A stretch of 64,000 nucleotides of DNA from Thermithiobacillus plumbiphilus (GTDB lineage: Bacteria; Pseudomonadota; Gammaproteobacteria; Acidithiobacillales; Thermithiobacillaceae), in assembly GCF_038070005.1 (NCBI RefSeq), contig NZ_JBBPCO010000001.1, positions 86,631 to 150,630 of the forward strand, read 5' to 3'. The first letter of the stretch is position 1. Each line of letters opens with the position of its first letter. Positions 24,904-34,799 of the stretch are shown here, piece by piece. Made by a program: the position numbers and the translations under genes. The notes under the pieces were generated by a model, which searched no databases, was not told where the DNA came from, and was given only the letters and a program-made list of their open reading frames with translations.

Positions 24904-25983
24904 TTAGACGAAGGCGGAAAACACGGACGTATATTGGAACAAATGGGTCTCGTTTTCCAGCGGACCAATTTCCCCAAGCCCGTAGGATCCGATCAAAGGC
25001 GTATGTGAATAGTAATCCTTATATAGTTCAAGATCCCGATTCTTGCCAGCATGAAACTCAGGACCCCGCCCAAAGGATGCAAACAGAAAGGCAAAGGCTG
25101 GCTCCGGGAGGCGGGCCTGCAGCAGTTCCAGTCCGCTACGGGTATCCCGCTCAGCCACAACCGGGTCCCGCAGGACGAAATAGATACCCTGGCCGGATTC
25201 CACGGGTTCACTCAGTTCCAGGCGTTGATCCGCAGGATCGGTCCGGGTGATGTGCAGCAACCGAAAGCGGCCGTTCTGCAAGGTGCCAGCCTCGTCCAAA
25301 GGGCAGGCCAGCATCAGATGGTGCAATGGGATCTTCTCGGATTCCCGGGCACTGTAAGGCAGACAGCGGGCCAGCCATTCAAGTGCCGGGCGCCCGTCGA
25401 GCGCGAGAATCCGGCTACCCTCACTCCGGCTCACGTGCAGCAGGGGTGTGAGCTGACGAAGTCCGCGTGACAATACCGTGCCGGAATCGCTGATGCCGCT
25501 GATCAGGGCCTGTATGCGTCCTGATGCGGTACTGCGGATACCGCTCCAGGCCCGCCCGCCACGCAGGCCGGGACTGGTCAGCATGCCGATGCGTGGATGG
25601 CCCTGTTGCAGCCATCCCCAGTCACAGGCATCCGCCGTGGCGAAACTGAGCTGGGTCTCGCCATCGCTGCCGGTCTGCGGTGGATCGAGGCGGTAGGGAT
25701 CCGTAAACACCATGACCGCACAGCCAGCCTGATCCAGGATGGCGCCTGCCTCGGTGAGCACCCCGCGGCAGTTCGCGCCCAGGATCCGGGTACAGCTTGC
25801 CCGACGCGCACAGCTGCGCAGGGTGGCATCCAGCATGGGCAGGAAATCCGGGGTGAGCAAGAGCAGGATGCTGTTCGCCTGGCGCTCGCCGAGTTTTTCC
25901 AGAGCTTCCTCAAGCGCTGCCAGGGCCAGGGATGGGCTGGCATGCTGGCTCGCGCGCAGCCCGGTGGCCACCTTGCCCTTCAT
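24904..25983 (-). CDS. FIST domain sensory protein
   Basis: Soluble 359-residue protein made of FIST_N (about 30-215) and FIST_C (about 220-345) domains, thought to bind small ligands such as amino acids. Visible features are ILGANCRGVLTEAG, IGMLTSPGLRGGRAW, and the C-terminal FLFASFGRGPEFH ... PLIGSYGLGEIGP. No kinase or DNA-binding domain is fused. Its ATG overlaps the stop of nth by four bases (ATGA), so it is translated from the nth message. Confidence 0.88.
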   Translation of the reverse strand: MKGKVATGLRASQHASPSLALAALEEALEKLGERQANSILLLLTPDFLPMLDATLRSCARRASCTRILGANCRGVLTEAGAILDQAGCAVMVFTDPYRLDPPQTGSDGETQLSFATADACDWGWLQQGHPRIGMLTSPGLRGGRAWSGIRSTASGRIQALISGISDSGTVLSRGLRQLTPLLHVSRSEGSRILALDGRPALEWLARCLPYSARESEKIPLHHLMLACPLDEAGTLQNGRFRLLHITRTDPADQRLELSEPVESGQGIYFVLRDPVVAERDTRSGLELLQARLPEPAFAFLFASFGRGPEFHAGKNRDLELYKDYYSHTPLIGSYGLGEIGPLENETHLFQYTSVFSAFV

Positions 25984-26630
25984 GGTTTGGGCTTACCGGC
26001 AAGCGGCTTGTCAGGCCAGTCACAAAGATCCTGAACCGGGCACTGTCCGCATTTGGGTGTCCGGGCCATGCAGGTATATCGGCCGTGGAGAATGAGCAGA
26101 TGATGGCCATCCTTCAGGTAAGCCGGTGGCACACGCTCCAGCAGGCCCTTTTCCACGGCCCGCGGCGTCTTGCCGGGTGCCAGCCCGGTGCGGTTGGACA
26201 CCCGGAAGATATGGGTATCCACCGCCATGGCCAGTTCGCCGAAAGCGGTGTTCAGAATGACATTGGCAGTCTTGCGGCCCACACCAGGCAGGGCTTCCAG
26301 CGCCTCGCGGCTGCGTGGCACCTCGCCCTGATGCTCGGCCAGCAGGATTTCGGCCGCCCGGACCATGTGGGCGGCCTTGGTATTGTATAGCCCGACCGTA
26401 CGAATGTACTCGCGTACACCATCCACCCCGAGCTGCGCGATGGCTGCCGGCGTATTGGCCACGGGAAAAAGCCTTGCCGTGGCCTTGTTCACGGATTTGT
26501 CGGTGGTATGCGCCGACAGAGCGACGGCCACCAGCAGTTCATAGGGGGTGCTGTAATTGAGCTCGGTCTTAGGCGAGGGAATGGCGGCGGCGAGCCGGGC
26601 GAAAAAGGTTTCGATCTTCTGGGTTTGCAT
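25980..26630 (-). CDS. nth: Endonuclease III
   Basis: DNA glycosylase and AP lyase for oxidised pyrimidines, 216 residues. The helix-hairpin-helix LPGVGRKTANVIL contains the catalytic lysine, AVDTHIFRV contains the catalytic aspartate, and the [4Fe-4S] cluster ligands are C-x6-C-x2-C-x5-C (CMARTPKCGQCPVQDLC). The usual LSAQxTD loop reads LSAHTTD, placing His where E. coli has Gln41, which fills the gap left by the flipped base. nth following rnf genes matches E. coli rsxABCDGE-nth, but here an unknown gene separates them. Confidence 0.96.
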   Translation of the reverse strand: MQTQKIETFFARLAAAIPSPKTELNYSTPYELLVAVALSAHTTDKSVNKATARLFPVANTPAAIAQLGVDGVREYIRTVGLYNTKAAHMVRAAEILLAEHQGEVPRSREALEALPGVGRKTANVILNTAFGELAMAVDTHIFRVSNRTGLAPGKTPRAVEKGLLERVPPAYLKDGHHLLILHGRYTCMARTPKCGQCPVQDLCDWPDKPLAGKPKP

Positions 26631-26678
26631 GATCTTGCGTGGCCAGATCCGGGATCTGGCCAGCTCGCGGGCAGGTGA

Positions 26679-27104
26679 TCAGACGTGACGGTAGCGACCG
26701 ATTTCGCCAGGGGCGGGGCGGGGGTTGGCTTCAGCCTCCTTGGCCATCTCTTCGAGCCAGTGATGATGCTCCTCTTCGAGCTTGTGCATCTCGTCAGGGC
26801 TCAGGCGCGGCAGGATGTTGTTGTTGATGAACTCGCCGAGATCCACCAATGTGATGGCCCAGTAATAATCATTCAGATGGAAATTGTGATGGGCATGGGT
26901 GCCATAGGGGTAATGCGCAAATTCCGGTGCCTTGGCCATCTTCAGATCGGGGTTGTTCATCACGTAATTCTTGGCCCAGTCGTACCAGCGCTTGTAGTAC
27001 TTTTCCTGAACCGCCAGGCTCCAGTTCTGTGCTTCGAAATAGGCGAAGACCGAAATGCGGCCGGCCTTGCCGGAAAACGGAAAATGTCCAGACATCTCAC
27101 TCAC
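26679..27104 (-). CDS. Conserved-looking soluble protein, unknown
   Basis: A 141-residue protein without signal peptide or membrane segment. It is rich in aromatic residues and histidine (EFAHYPYGTHAHHNFHLNDY, HKLEEEHHHWLEEMAKEAE), with YYKRWYDWAKNYVMNNPDLK near the middle. The histidine clusters could bind metal. I do not recognise the family. Start is M1 or the ATG three codons later (MSGHFPF); gaGTGagtgaGATG-like sequence gives no clear choice. Codon use matches neighbours, and it lies between the rnf terminator and nth. Confidence 0.65.
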   Translation of the reverse strand: MSEMSGHFPFSGKAGRISVFAYFEAQNWSLAVQEKYYKRWYDWAKNYVMNNPDLKMAKAPEFAHYPYGTHAHHNFHLNDYYWAITLVDLGEFINNNILPRLSPDEMHKLEEEHHHWLEEMAKEAEANPRPAPGEIGRYRHV

Positions 27105-27177
27105 TCCCAGATAAAAGCGTATTTTGAAGGGCCACGCGACCCGGGGGCAAATGCGTGGCAGTTGCTGACTTTACCCG

Positions 27178-27204
27178 AAAAGCCCGTGGCTACCAAGCAC
27201 GGGC
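27178..27204 (-). terminator. Terminator of the rnf operon
   Basis: On the minus strand GCCCGTG, a 9-base loop and CACGGGC are followed by TTTT. It begins nine bases after the rnfE stop. Confidence 0.75.
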
Positions 27205-27212
27205 AGGCCGGA

Positions 27213-27914
27213 TCAGTCGGCCGCCAGGGCGGCATCCGGTGCCCGGTTGCTGGCAGGCTGAACGACGGGACGCTGTTTCGCCCGCTGATCCAGATAGTTT
27301 TTCAGCGCGATCATCAGGCCAAGGCCGATGAAGGCCCCGGGCGGCAGGATCATGAACAGGAAGCCATCGAAGTTGGGGATGATGGTCATTTCCAGCCATT
27401 GCGCCCCCTGACCGAAGAAGGTGTGCGCGCCGGACAGCAGGGTGCCTTTGCCGAGGATCTCGCGCATCCCGCCAAGCACGAAGAGCGCCAGGGTAAAGCC
27501 AATGCCCATCATCAGCCCATCCAGCGCTGCCTTGCCTGGCGCATGTTTCGAGGCAAAGGCCTCGGCGCGCCCGAGCACGAAACAGTTGGTGACAATCAGC
27601 GGAATGAAGATGCCAAGCACCTTGTGCAGCTCATGCACATAGGCGTTCATGCTCAGATCGATGATGGTGGTAAAGGCGGCGATGATGAGGATGAAGGCCG
27701 GGACCCGGATCTCCGGGCTGACGAGATCGCGCACCAGGGATACCGAAGCATTGGAAGCAACCACCACGAGTGTGGTAGCCAGGCCCATGCCAATACCGTT
27801 GACCGCGCTGGTAGTGACCGCCATGGTCGGACACATGCCCAGCAACTGCACCAGAGCGGGGTTGTTGCTCCAGAGTCCGTTTTTCACAATCTCCGAATAG
27901 GTCGTGTCACTCAT
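27213..27914 (-). CDS. rnfE: Rnf complex membrane subunit RnfE/RsxE
   Basis: Integral membrane subunit of the Rnf/Rsx ferredoxin-NAD oxidoreductase, homologous to NqrD; 233 residues with about six hydrophobic helices. Conserved GLWSNNPALVQLLGMCPTMA is at the N-terminus, and IPLIVTNCFVLGRAEAFA contributes a cysteine of the intramembrane iron site shared with RnfA. Last gene of rnfABCDGE; 24 bases after rnfG. Confidence 0.95.
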   Translation of the reverse strand: MSDTTYSEIVKNGLWSNNPALVQLLGMCPTMAVTTSAVNGIGMGLATTLVVVASNASVSLVRDLVSPEIRVPAFILIIAAFTTIIDLSMNAYVHELHKVLGIFIPLIVTNCFVLGRAEAFASKHAPGKAALDGLMMGIGFTLALFVLGGMREILGKGTLLSGAHTFFGQGAQWLEMTIIPNFDGFLFMILPPGAFIGLGLMIALKNYLDQRAKQRPVVQPASNRAPDAALAAD

Positions 27915-27938
27915 GCTTGCTCCAGTCTCTGCCTGCTT

Positions 27939-28580
27939 TCATGTGCTGGCCTGCGCGCTGTCAGCGGGCGCGCTAAACAGCCTGTTGCGGTTGGCCTGAA
28001 AGAATTCGAGGGCCTTTCTGACGGCGCCGACCACCGCGCGCGGCGTGATGGTGGCGCCGGTGAACTGGTCGAAGACGCCGCCGTCCTTGCGCACGGCCCA
28101 CTGCTCGGCAGGCGGGTTGCCCAGGGACTTGCCGTTGAAGGAGAGAATCCAGGGTGAGCGTTCGATCTCGATGGGATCACCCAGCCCGGGCGTTTCCTTG
28201 TGTGACAGCACCCGCACCCCGGCCACCCTGCCATCCGCATAGATGCCGATCAAAAGAGTGATGTTACCGGAATATCCATTGGGGGCAATGGCCTGGAAGG
28301 CCACGCCGACCGGTTTGCCATCCTTGCGGGCACGATAGACCGTCACCGGATCCTGGCTGCCGAGCAGCGCCGGGCTACGCACGCTGATGCTGTCTTTCAA
28401 GAAGGTATTGTCATAGCTCGACGCCGGCATGACGGCCTGCAGGCGTTCCTGCAGGAGCTGCTGCTCGTTTGCGTTCACCCGCCCCTTGGTCTGCAGATAG
28501 GTAAATGCCAGCAGGGCAGTGGTGATGATGGCGAATGCTGCGAGCGCTCCCCCCATGCGCGCGGCGTGTTTCCAGATCAA
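27939..28580 (-). CDS. rnfG: Rnf complex FMN-binding subunit RnfG
   Basis: Periplasm-facing subunit of 213 residues with one N-terminal membrane helix (LAAFAIITTALLAFTYLQT) and an FMN-binding domain. The motif TGATITPRAV near the C-terminus carries the threonine that binds FMN covalently in the SGATxT family. VLSHKETPGLGDPIE is also typical. Its ATG overlaps the rnfD stop (ATGA). Confidence 0.95.
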   Translation of the reverse strand: MIWKHAARMGGALAAFAIITTALLAFTYLQTKGRVNANEQQLLQERLQAVMPASSYDNTFLKDSISVRSPALLGSQDPVTVYRARKDGKPVGVAFQAIAPNGYSGNITLLIGIYADGRVAGVRVLSHKETPGLGDPIEIERSPWILSFNGKSLGNPPAEQWAVRKDGGVFDQFTGATITPRAVVGAVRKALEFFQANRNRLFSAPADSAQAST

Positions 28581-29620
28581 TGCGCCGGCCCCCCATTATC
28601 GTGGCCATAGACCGTCGGCCGCGTGTAGTAGTCGATCATGGGCACCGCCATGTTGATCAGCAGGACCGCGAAGGCCACGCCATCAGGATAGCCGCCCCAG
28701 GTGCGGATGATATAGGTCAACGCGCCAATGGCTGCGGCATAGATTAACAGGCCGCGGGGCGTGGTGGGCGAGCTCACCGGGTCGGTGGCAATGAAGAAGG
28801 CACCGAGCATGAGACCGCCACCAAAGAGGTGGAAGAAGGGGCCTGCGTAGGTTTCGGGTGCATACAGATGAAACAGGAGCGCCAACAGGGCGGTACTGCC
28901 CAGCATCGCCACCGGTATATGCCAACTGATCACCCGCTTTTGCAGCATCCAGAGCCCACCGAGCAGGAAAGCGAACGCCACCCATTCATTGCCACTGCCA
29001 GAAAACGTGCCGAACAGGCCGGGATGACTGGAGACGATCTCGCTCAGGGCATGATGGCGGCCAAGCTCGGTCTTGACGAAATCGAGCACGGTGGCCTGAC
29101 TGATGCCGTCGAGCACCTGCCCGCCACCGAAGATGATGGCCAGGCTATCCGCAAAGCTCAGGGCATGGGGACTGCCAAGCGGCGCCACGGCGGGCCACTG
29201 GGTCAGGTAGCGGGGAAAGGAGATCAGCAGGACGACATAGCCGACCATGGCGGGATTGAATGGATTGTAACCCAGGCCGCCATAAAGCTGTTTGGCGAGC
29301 ACGATGGCAAAGAGTACGCCAAGCACCGTGATCCACCAGGGGACGATGGCGGGAATGCTCAGGGCCAGCAGCAGGCCAGTGACGATGGCGCTGTAATCCC
29401 CCAGAAATCTGCCCACCGGCCGTTTGCGTGCACGCAGCATGAGGGCTTCGGCCAGCAGGGCGGTCGCGCTGGCCAGAATCAACTGGATCGGGACTACCCA
29501 GCCAAAGAGAAAGGTGGCCACGAGAATGCCTGGCAGTAGGGCATAGATGACCCGGCGCATCACTTGCGCCACACTGCTACCGCCGTGTATATGCGGAGAA
29601 CTGGGGGTGCTCAGCGGCAT
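28577..29620 (-). CDS. rnfD: Rnf complex membrane subunit RnfD
   Basis: NqrB-like integral membrane subunit of 347 residues with many hydrophobic helices. GYNPFNPAMVGYVVLLISFP and FFIATDPVSSPTTPRG are family motifs; the latter region carries the covalent flavin threonine. Takes part in coupling electron flow to ion transport. Follows rnfC after 42 bases and overlaps rnfG by four. Confidence 0.95.
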   Translation of the reverse strand: MPLSTPSSPHIHGGSSVAQVMRRVIYALLPGILVATFLFGWVVPIQLILASATALLAEALMLRARKRPVGRFLGDYSAIVTGLLLALSIPAIVPWWITVLGVLFAIVLAKQLYGGLGYNPFNPAMVGYVVLLISFPRYLTQWPAVAPLGSPHALSFADSLAIIFGGGQVLDGISQATVLDFVKTELGRHHALSEIVSSHPGLFGTFSGSGNEWVAFAFLLGGLWMLQKRVISWHIPVAMLGSTALLALLFHLYAPETYAGPFFHLFGGGLMLGAFFIATDPVSSPTTPRGLLIYAAAIGALTYIIRTWGGYPDGVAFAVLLINMAVPMIDYYTRPTVYGHDNGGPAH

Positions 29621-29662
29621 CGAAAGATTTCGCTGGAGCGGGGGTGTCCTGCTGGCATGTAT

Positions 29663-31381
29663 TTATTCCGCTGTCTTTGGTTTTTCTTCTGCCGTTGTCG
29701 CACTGATCTGGCTTGCTCGGCGGGCGGCCAGGGCCGTATCCAGCTTGGCCTGTTGCTCGGGCGTCAGTGCCTTTTTCGCGGGTTTTGCCCCCGGTTCAAC
29801 AGTCTGCGCAGGCTGGGCGTCTGCAGGCGCCGCCGCGCTACTTTCGCCATTTTCCTTGCTGGCCTTGGCACGCGCCATCGCTGCCATCTTCTCGGCGCGT
29901 TTGGCCTCGGCTTCGGCCTTTTCCCGCGCCAGCCGCGCCAGCCTGGCCTCATTGCGCCGCCTGGCCAGGTCCGCCTTGTCGCGCTCGCGTTCCTGGGCCG
30001 CGATCTCCTGCTTGGCATGACGATAATAGTGTACCAGCGGGATTTCCGAGGGACAGACATAGGCACAGGCGCCGCATTCGATACAGTCGAACACCTGGTA
30101 TTCCTGTGTCTTCTCGAAGTTTCCGGCGCGTGCAAACCAGTAAAGCTCATGCGGCATCAGCCGGGCAGGGCAGACATCGACACAGGCGGCGCAGCGGATG
30201 CAGGGCATGGCCTCCGCTGCCGGCTGGTTTTGTTCTGGCGCCATGACCAGCACGCAGTTGCTTGCCTTGATCACTGGAATGTCGGTGCGGTGCAGGGCCA
30301 CGCCCATCAGCGGTCCGCCCATGAGCACGCGATCGATCGGCAGTGGCGATCCGCCGGCAGCCTGGATGAGCTGTTCCATGGGCAGGCCCAGTGGCACCTC
30401 GAAATTGCGTGGTTCGCGGACGCTGCCGGTGACGGTCACGATACGCGAGATCATCGGCTCGCCATCGATCACGGCGCGCTTGCTGGCAAAGGCGGTACCG
30501 ACATTGACGCAGACCACGCCAATGTCGATGGAATGACCGCCGGCTGGCACCTGCCGGCCGGTCAGGATCTCGATGAGCTGCTTCGCGCCGCCGCTGGGAT
30601 AGAGGGTCGGTACTGCGACGACCTGCACCTTGGCCCGGTTTGCCGCAGCCGCGCGCATGGCCTCAAGTGCCTGCGGCTTGTTGTCCTCGATGCCCACCAG
30701 GCAATGCTGGCTGCCCAGGGCATGCATCATGATCTCGGCGCCGGCGAGGATTTCCTCGCCATGCTCGCGCATCAGAAGATCATCACAGGTGATGTAGGGT
30801 TCGCATTCCGCGCCATTGAGGATCAGCACGGGTGCGGCATGCTCGCCGGGATTGAGCTTGACCGCCGTGGGAAAGCTGGCGCCCCCCAGCCCGACGATGC
30901 CGGCATTGCGGATCAGGGTGCGCAGTGCGGCCGGGTCCATCTGCCGGAAATCCGGCTGCGATTCGCGCTCTATCCAGCGGTCCTCGCCATCCGCCTGCAG
31001 GATGATCGCCGTCTGGGGCAAGCCGGCAGGATGGGGAACCGGGGCCATGCCGATGCTGATGATGGTGCCCGAGGTGGGTGCATGCAGGGCTGCGCTGACG
31101 TAGCCCACCGGCTTGGCCAGCAACTGGCCCTTGAGCACGTGCTCGCCGACCTGTACCACGGGCTCCGAGGCCTGGCCGATATGCTGCTGCAAGGGCAGCA
31201 CCAGCAGGCCCTCGGCACGCAAGGACTGAATCGGGCTGCTCGCACTCTCGGCCTTGTGCTCGGCCGGATGAATGCCGCCATGGAAACGGTGCAGATGATC
31301 GACCCGCCAGACCGGGGATGATGGCTTCCCGGCATTGGGGCTGCTCTCCGGCGAAGACTTCCGGTTCAGGAAGGAAAACAT
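29663..31381 (-). CDS. rnfC: Rnf complex NADH/FMN and Fe-S subunit RnfC
   Basis: Soluble membrane-associated subunit of 572 residues. The NADH/FMN-binding core lies at about 130-350 (GLGGASFPTAVKL, ILNGAECEPYITCDD). Two [4Fe-4S] motifs follow (CIRCAACVDVCP and CIECGACAYVCP, about 370-420). The last 130 residues form an alanine/lysine/glutamate-rich coiled tail ending in TTAEEKPKTAE, of the kind that varies between species. Starts two bases after rnfB. Confidence 0.96.
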   Translation of the reverse strand: MFSFLNRKSSPESSPNAGKPSSPVWRVDHLHRFHGGIHPAEHKAESASSPIQSLRAEGLLVLPLQQHIGQASEPVVQVGEHVLKGQLLAKPVGYVSAALHAPTSGTIISIGMAPVPHPAGLPQTAIILQADGEDRWIERESQPDFRQMDPAALRTLIRNAGIVGLGGASFPTAVKLNPGEHAAPVLILNGAECEPYITCDDLLMREHGEEILAGAEIMMHALGSQHCLVGIEDNKPQALEAMRAAAANRAKVQVVAVPTLYPSGGAKQLIEILTGRQVPAGGHSIDIGVVCVNVGTAFASKRAVIDGEPMISRIVTVTGSVREPRNFEVPLGLPMEQLIQAAGGSPLPIDRVLMGGPLMGVALHRTDIPVIKASNCVLVMAPEQNQPAAEAMPCIRCAACVDVCPARLMPHELYWFARAGNFEKTQEYQVFDCIECGACAYVCPSEIPLVHYYRHAKQEIAAQERERDKADLARRRNEARLARLAREKAEAEAKRAEKMAAMARAKASKENGESSAAAPADAQPAQTVEPGAKPAKKALTPEQQAKLDTALAARRASQISATTAEEKPKTAE

Positions 31382-31383
31382 GC

Positions 31384-31947
31384 TCAGGAAACCTTGCGCA
31401 GCGGGATGACGGGATAGCTCCTGGTCTGCTGCGGGTTGCCCCAGCGCCAGTCAGTCAGGGTCTCGGGGCTAACCTCCAGCGTGATGCAGTCAACCGGGCA
31501 GGGTTCCAGGCATAGCTCGCAGCCGGTGCATTCGCGGGCCAGCACCGTGTGCATCTGCTTGGCCGCGCCCACGATGGCATCCACCGGACAGGCCTGGATG
31601 CAAAGCGTGCAGCCAATGCAGCGGTTCTCATCGATCACCGCAACGGACGGCGGCTTGGGTTCCTGGGCCAGATCCTTGGGCTCGACACCCAGCAGGTCGG
31701 CGATGCTGCGCATGGTGGTTTGGCCACCGGGCACGCAGTGATTGACATCCGCGCTGCCCTGGGCGACTGCCTCGGCGTAGGGTTTGCATCCAGGGTAGCC
31801 ACATTGGCCGCACTGGGTCTGCGGCAGCAGGGCGTCGATCTTCTCGACCAGGGGATCGGCGTCCACGCGGAATCGGACCGCTGCGTACCCAAGCAGCAGC
31901 CCGAAGGCGAGGGCCATGATGCCAAGACTGAGAATGGCGCTGATCAT
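31384..31947 (-). CDS. rnfB: Rnf complex ferredoxin-like subunit RnfB
   Basis: Electron-entry subunit of 187 residues. An N-terminal membrane anchor is followed by the 4Fe-4S domain [15 protein letters not shown] with a further Cys in NHCVPGG, then two ferredoxin clusters, [16 protein letters not shown] and [16 protein letters not shown]. Forty bases after rnfA. Confidence 0.96.
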   Translation of the reverse strand: MISAILSLGIMALAFGLLLGYAAVRFRVDADPLVEKIDALLPQTQCGQCGYPGCKPYAEAVAQGSADVNHCVPGGQTTMRSIADLLGVEPKDLAQEPKPPSVAVIDENRCIGCTLCIQACPVDAIVGAAKQMHTVLARECTGCELCLEPCPVDCITLEVSPETLTDWRWGNPQQTRSYPVIPLRKVS

Positions 31948-31987
31948 GCTATATTAGACTATCAGATGATATTAAGATTCAAGGGTT

Positions 31988-32569
31988 TCAAAGCCGCACC
32001 AGCCCCGAGAATCCCATGAAGGCGAGAGCCATCAGGCCGGCAGTCACGAGCGCAATGGCTGAACCACGGAAAACGACTGGCACGTCAGCCGCTTCGATGC
32101 GTTCACGCATGCCGGCGAAAAGAATCATCACCAGGGAAAATCCAAGGGCTGCGCCAAAGCCGAATACCGCGCTTTCAAGGAAGCTCATCTTGTCCTGCAC
32201 CAGCAGCAGGGCCACGCCCAGCACGGCACAGTTGGTGGTGATCAGGGGCAGGAAGATGCCAAGTAGCTGATAGAGCACCGGACTGGTCTTGTGCACCACC
32301 ATCTCGGTGAGCTGCACCAGCGCGGCAATGACCAGGATGAAGGCGATGGTGCGTAGATAGACCAGATCCAGCGGTTGCAGGATGAAATGCTCGATCAGCC
32401 AACTCGAGACTGCCGATAGCGTCAGTACGAAGGTGGTGGCCAGCGCCATGCCAATGGCGGTTTCCAGGCGTTTGGAGACGCCGAGAAAGGGACACAGGCC
32501 AAGAAATTTCACCAGCACGAAGTTGTTCACGAAAACCGTGCTGACCAGAATTGCCAAGTACCCGCCCAT
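31988..32569 (-). CDS. rnfA: Rnf complex membrane subunit RnfA
   Basis: NqrE-like integral membrane subunit of 193 residues with six hydrophobic helices. [19 protein letters not shown] and [15 protein letters not shown] carry the paired cysteines. First gene of the rnf operon; the 158-base gap to metG holds the likely promoter. The complete ABCDGE set predicts a working Rnf/Rsx complex, either ion-pumping or supporting low-potential ferredoxin or SoxR reduction. Confidence 0.96.
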   Translation of the reverse strand: MGGYLAILVSTVFVNNFVLVKFLGLCPFLGVSKRLETAIGMALATTFVLTLSAVSSWLIEHFILQPLDLVYLRTIAFILVIAALVQLTEMVVHKTSPVLYQLLGIFLPLITTNCAVLGVALLLVQDKMSFLESAVFGFGAALGFSLVMILFAGMRERIEAADVPVVFRGSAIALVTAGLMALAFMGFSGLVRL

Positions 32570-32727
32570 GCGATCTCCGCGACTGTGCCTGTCTGCCGGG
32601 CAAGGCGAGGGCGCAGGCGCGCTCAGCCCGGCATCCTGAATGCTTATTGACGAAATACTAAGGCATCATGCCAGCCAAGACAAGTTTAAGACCCTGATGC
32701 CTGATTTTAACTTCTTGTTTGGAAAAA

Positions 32728-34752
32728 TTATTTGATGCGCATGCCGGGCTTCGCGCCACTGTCGGGACTGAGCAGGAAGGGGCCACCTTCCTCATCGCTG
32801 GCTGCCAGCACCATCCCTTCCGAGAGCCCGAACTTCATCTTGCGGGGCGCCAGATTGGCCACCATCACCGTCAGGCGTCCGACCAGATCCTGGGGCGCGT
32901 AGGCCTTCTTAATGCCGGCAAAGACATTGCGGGTTTCGCCACCGAGATCGAGCGTCAGTTGCAGCAGCTTGTCGGCGCCCTCGACCGCGTTGGCGGCTGC
33001 AATGCGCGCCACGCGCAGGTCGATCTTGCTGAAATCCTCGATGCCGATGGTGTCGGCAATGGGTGCCATGACTGGCTTGGCGGGGGTAGGGGCGAGTTCC
33101 TGCTTGGCATCTTCGAGCATGAGTTTGATCCTGTCCATTTCCAGGCGCTGCATGAGGTGTTCGTAAGAATTGATCCGGTGATCCAGTAGGGGCGAATCCA
33201 GACGTTCCCAGTCAGTTTGGTGGTCGTTGAGAAAGACGCCGGCGCGTTCCGCCAGTACCGGCAGCACCGGGGCCAGATAGCTCACCAGCACCCGGAATGC
33301 ATTGAGCGTGACGGTACAGACCTGCTGCAACGCATCGCTCTGCGCCGGGTCCTTCGCCAGCACCCAGGGTGCGGCCTGATCCACGTACTGATTGACGCGG
33401 TCGGCCAGTGCCATGATCTCGCGCATGGCCCTGCCAAACTCGCGGCCGCTGTAATGTTCGCCGATCCGCTCCCGGGCGGCGACCAGATCCCTGTAAAGGG
33501 CCTCATCCGCACCTAGCGTTGCCGCAAGCCGGCCTTCGAAGCGCTTGTTGATGAAACCCGCCGCGCGCGAGGCGAGATTAACCACCTTGCCCACCAGATC
33601 GCTGTTGACGCGCAGGGCGAAGTCCTCGAGGTTGAGGTCGATGTCCTCGACTCTTGGGCTGATCTTGGTGGCGTAGTAGTAGCGCAGGTATTCGGGATTC
33701 AGGTGGCGCGCAAAGGTCGCGGCATTGATGAAGGTGCCGCGCGATTTGCTCATCTTGGCGCCATCCACGGTCAGGAACCCATGCACGAAGATGCCGCTTG
33801 GAAGCTTGTAACCCGCACCTTCAAGCATGGCCGGCCAGAACAGGGTATGAAAGTAGACGATATCCTTGCCGATGAAGTGGTAGATCTCGGCCCCGCCCGC
33901 GTCCACCGGCTTTTTCCAGTAGTCGTCGAAATCCCGGCCATGCTCGGCGCACCAGTGTTTGGTGGCGGCCATGTAGCCGACCGGGGCGTCGAGCCAGACA
34001 TAGAAGTACTTGCCGGATGCGTCAGGGATCTCGAAACCGAAGTAGGGCGCGTCGCGGGAGATGTCCCAGTCCTGCAGGCCGGCCTCGAACCACTCCTGGA
34101 GCTTGTTGGTGACTTCATCGGGCAGGCGGCCGCTATGCACCCAGTCCTTCAGAAAGTCGCGAAAATGGTCGAGCTTGAAGAAGTAGTGTTCGGAAGGCCG
34201 TAGCTCGGGGGTGGCGCCGGACAGGGCGGAACGGGCATTGAGCAGTTCCGTGGGGCTGTAGGTGGCACCGCAGACCTCGCAGGAGTCGCCGTACTGGTCC
34301 TCGGCCTTGCATCGCGGGCACTGGCCGCGGATGAAGCGATCCGGCAGGAACATGCCCTTGAGGGGATCATAGGCCTGTTCGATGGTGCGGACCTCTATGT
34401 GCCCGGCGGCCTTGAGCGCGCGATAGATGCTCCCGGCCAGCTCGCGGTTTTCCGGGGAGTGGGTGGTGTAATAAAGGTCAAAACCGATGCCAAAGGCGGC
34501 AAAATCACGGCAGTGTTCGGCATGGACCCGGCTGACCAATTCCTCGGGCGAAATGCCCTCGTTCTGCGCCCGGATCATCACCGGCGTGCCGTGGGTGTCA
34601 TCGGCGCACATATAGATGCAGTCATGGCCGCGCAGCTTGTGATAGCGCACCCAGATATCGGTCTGGATGTATTCAACCAGATGGCCGAGATGGATGCTGC
34701 CGTTGGCGTAGGGCAGGGCGCTGGTGACGAGCATTGTGCGGGCGTTTTTCAT
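32728..34752 (-). CDS. metG: Methionyl-tRNA synthetase
   Basis: Class I synthetase of 674 residues. HIGH-type motif HLGH in [12 protein letters not shown], zinc-binding CPRCK ... CEVC in the connective peptide (about 145-162), KMSKS in [12 protein letters not shown], and a C-terminal EMAPII-like tRNA-binding domain from about 575 ([20 protein letters not shown]). This is the long, dimeric form found in E. coli. Confidence 0.97.
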   Translation of the reverse strand: MKNARTMLVTSALPYANGSIHLGHLVEYIQTDIWVRYHKLRGHDCIYMCADDTHGTPVMIRAQNEGISPEELVSRVHAEHCRDFAAFGIGFDLYYTTHSPENRELAGSIYRALKAAGHIEVRTIEQAYDPLKGMFLPDRFIRGQCPRCKAEDQYGDSCEVCGATYSPTELLNARSALSGATPELRPSEHYFFKLDHFRDFLKDWVHSGRLPDEVTNKLQEWFEAGLQDWDISRDAPYFGFEIPDASGKYFYVWLDAPVGYMAATKHWCAEHGRDFDDYWKKPVDAGGAEIYHFIGKDIVYFHTLFWPAMLEGAGYKLPSGIFVHGFLTVDGAKMSKSRGTFINAATFARHLNPEYLRYYYATKISPRVEDIDLNLEDFALRVNSDLVGKVVNLASRAAGFINKRFEGRLAATLGADEALYRDLVAARERIGEHYSGREFGRAMREIMALADRVNQYVDQAAPWVLAKDPAQSDALQQVCTVTLNAFRVLVSYLAPVLPVLAERAGVFLNDHQTDWERLDSPLLDHRINSYEHLMQRLEMDRIKLMLEDAKQELAPTPAKPVMAPIADTIGIEDFSKIDLRVARIAAANAVEGADKLLQLTLDLGGETRNVFAGIKKAYAPQDLVGRLTVMVANLAPRKMKFGLSEGMVLAASDEEGGPFLLSPDSGAKPGMRIK

Positions 34753-34799
34753 GGCGCGTACATTAGCAGTAGCCGACCAAGCTTGGCAATCCGGGGTAC

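Noticed and set aside
26685-28157. A 490-codon + strand open frame
   Set aside because: Antisense to the unknown gene, rnfE and part of rnfG; His/Gln/Gly-rich shadow composition and no motif.
29564-31321. Long + strand open frame of 585 codons
   Set aside because: It is antisense to rnfC, which has clear Fe-S and NADH motifs; high GC leaves the other strand open by chance.
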